This document shows, piece by piece, positions 5,148 to 5,966 of a DNA stretch of 5,966 bases; within the stretch, counting starts at the first letter, position 1, and each line of letters opens with the position of its first letter. The position numbers and the translations under genes are program-made. Origin of the DNA: Chloroflexota bacterium (GTDB lineage: Bacteria; Chloroflexota; Anaerolineae; Aggregatilineales; UBA2796); assembly GCA_017743585.1 (NCBI GenBank), contig JAGHYP010000175.1, forward strand, positions 1 to 5,966, read 5' to 3'. The notes under the pieces were generated by a model that made no database searches, was not told the origin of the DNA, and worked only from the letters and a program-made list of their open reading frames with translations.

Positions 5148-5966
5148 TCAGGGCAATTGGGCGAGCGCGGCCTCGATCAGCTGCTCGGCGTAGGCGCAAT
5201 TGGCCTCAGCCGTCAGGTGAAAGTCAGTGTCAGTGAACTGATCGGCCGGCACAGCGTCCCAAAAATCGAGGTAACGCCAATTCTGGCGCTGCGCTATCTC
5301 CGCAAACGCCGCGCGATAGTCGTCGTACGCCCAGCGCGGATAGTAGGTGTTGTAGCGCAGCGGGTGCGACTCATTGCGGTAGATTGGCTCATTGACCAAG
5401 ACGGTTGGTATGCCGCGCTCAGCGGCGAGCGCGACGCCGGCGCTCAGCACATCAAAGTTCAGGTCTTCGGGCGCGATTCGCCTCGCTTGACGCAAGTTCA
5501 CCGCGTTGACCGAGAGCAGGTTGTCATCGGGCAGCAAATTGACAGGGTGTGGCGCGACGAAGCGCGGCAAGACGTGATCCAAGCGCGTGCTCGCCCAAGC
5601 AAGCGCGTAGAGCTGATGGCGCAACCAATCGGCGATGGCGCGCCGCTGCCCAAAGAAGGTGCGCTCCTGCCAGCTGCGCGGCGGCAGCGGGTATTGATCG
5701 AGCTTGAAGGCATACTGCGCTTGCAGCGCGCTCACTTCCTCGCGTTGCGCCAAGATCAGCGGAAAGTCCAGCTGGTCAGATGGATACAGCGAGGCGAGCG
5801 AGGTTGACCAGATGATCAGGTCGGGCGCGTGCGCCAACGCGCGGCGCAAGATCAGGAAATCCTTGATGACAGTCAGCGTCGGATAGCCGAGATTGTAAGC
5901 GCGCACGCGGCGTCCGTCGCTTGTGCGCAGGTCGAGCGCGTTGATGCAAGCCGCTTGCGTCTGATC
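5148..5966 (-). CDS. SGNH/GDSL-hydrolase-like protein, N-terminal part outside the window
   Basis: The frame is open from the TGA at 5148-5150 to the last base, giving 272 residues. The GTG at 5904-5906 is internal, because 20 further codons read in frame to the window end. Visible features are YNLGYP (24-29) resembling SGNH block II, then a helix and PDLIIWSTS (48-56) where block III (usually GxND) would lie. Near the end comes TDTDFHLTAEAN (245-256), a block V-like segment with H250 as the likely catalytic histidine and D246 or D248 as its partner. The nucleophile serine of block I would be upstream of the window. The family includes esterases, lipases and O-acyl(acetyl)transferase-related proteins acting on polysaccharides; the substrate cannot be read. 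The block III Gly/Asn are not obvious, so activity is uncertain. It converges with rsmG and belongs to a separate unit entering from the right. Confidence 0.7.
   Translation of the reverse strand, partial: DQTQAACINALDLRTSDGRRVRAYNLGYPTLTVIKDFLILRRALAHAPDLIIWSTSLASLYPSDQLDFPLILAQREEVSALQAQYAFKLDQYPLPPRSWQERTFFGQRRAIADWLRHQLYALAWASTRLDHVLPRFVAPHPVNLLPDDNLLSVNAVNLRQARRIAPEDLNFDVLSAGVALAAERGIPTVLVNEPIYRNESHPLRYNTYYPRWAYDDYRAAFAEIAQRQNWRYLDFWDAVPADQFTDTDFHLTAEANCAYAEQLIEAALAQLP

Noticed and set aside
5049..5807. A 252-codon open frame on the plus strand across the SGNH-like gene
   Set aside because: It lies opposite a gene with recognisable hydrolase motifs and also overlaps the end of rsmG. Its Arg/Ala/Leu-rich product resembles no family and looks like a GC-driven antisense frame.

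Overview
The window is GC-rich bacterial DNA, full of GCGC-type words. It carries six protein genes (two cut by the window ends), no RNA gene I can recognise and no mobile element. The gene content fits a Chloroflexota (Anaerolineae-like) genome: a HlyD-type adaptor with a long coiled coil, a cytosolic coiled-coil protein whose N-terminus is of a kind I associate from memory with that phylum, and a duplicated small-domain protein next to rsmG. This assignment is an inference from protein style, not a database result.

Layout. Positions 1-600 (minus) hold the N-terminal 200 residues of a single-pass membrane protein that starts at GTG. Directly upstream of it in the same direction, 649-2094 (minus) encodes an efflux-pump periplasmic adaptor (HlyD/MacA-like). 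The two probably form one operon that continues out of the window, where an ABC ATPase and permease would be expected. A 365-bp non-coding stretch (2095-2459) follows. It holds a likely extended -10 promoter for the adaptor, a palindromic tandem repeat that could be an operator, and a dense series of inverted repeats. Positions 2460-3707 (minus) encode a 415-residue, cysteine-free coiled-coil protein of unknown function.

Between 3707 and 3838 two divergent promoters lie almost back to back. On the plus strand, 3838-4347 encodes a small unknown protein that looks like a tandem duplication of a domain of about 70 residues. It is followed after about 40 bp by rsmG (about 4394-5110), the 16S rRNA G527 N7-methyltransferase and the only gene here with a firm function. 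rsmG converges on a partial SGNH/GDSL-hydrolase-like gene (5148 to the window end, minus), with a small inverted repeat in the 37-bp gap.

The genes fall into three transcription units: an export operon (minus), the coiled-coil gene (minus), and the duplicated-domain gene plus rsmG (plus). A fourth unit enters from the right. The best candidates for something undescribed are the structured spacer at 2209-2425, the duplicated-domain protein, and the possibly coupled divergent promoters of the two unknown genes at 3707/3838.
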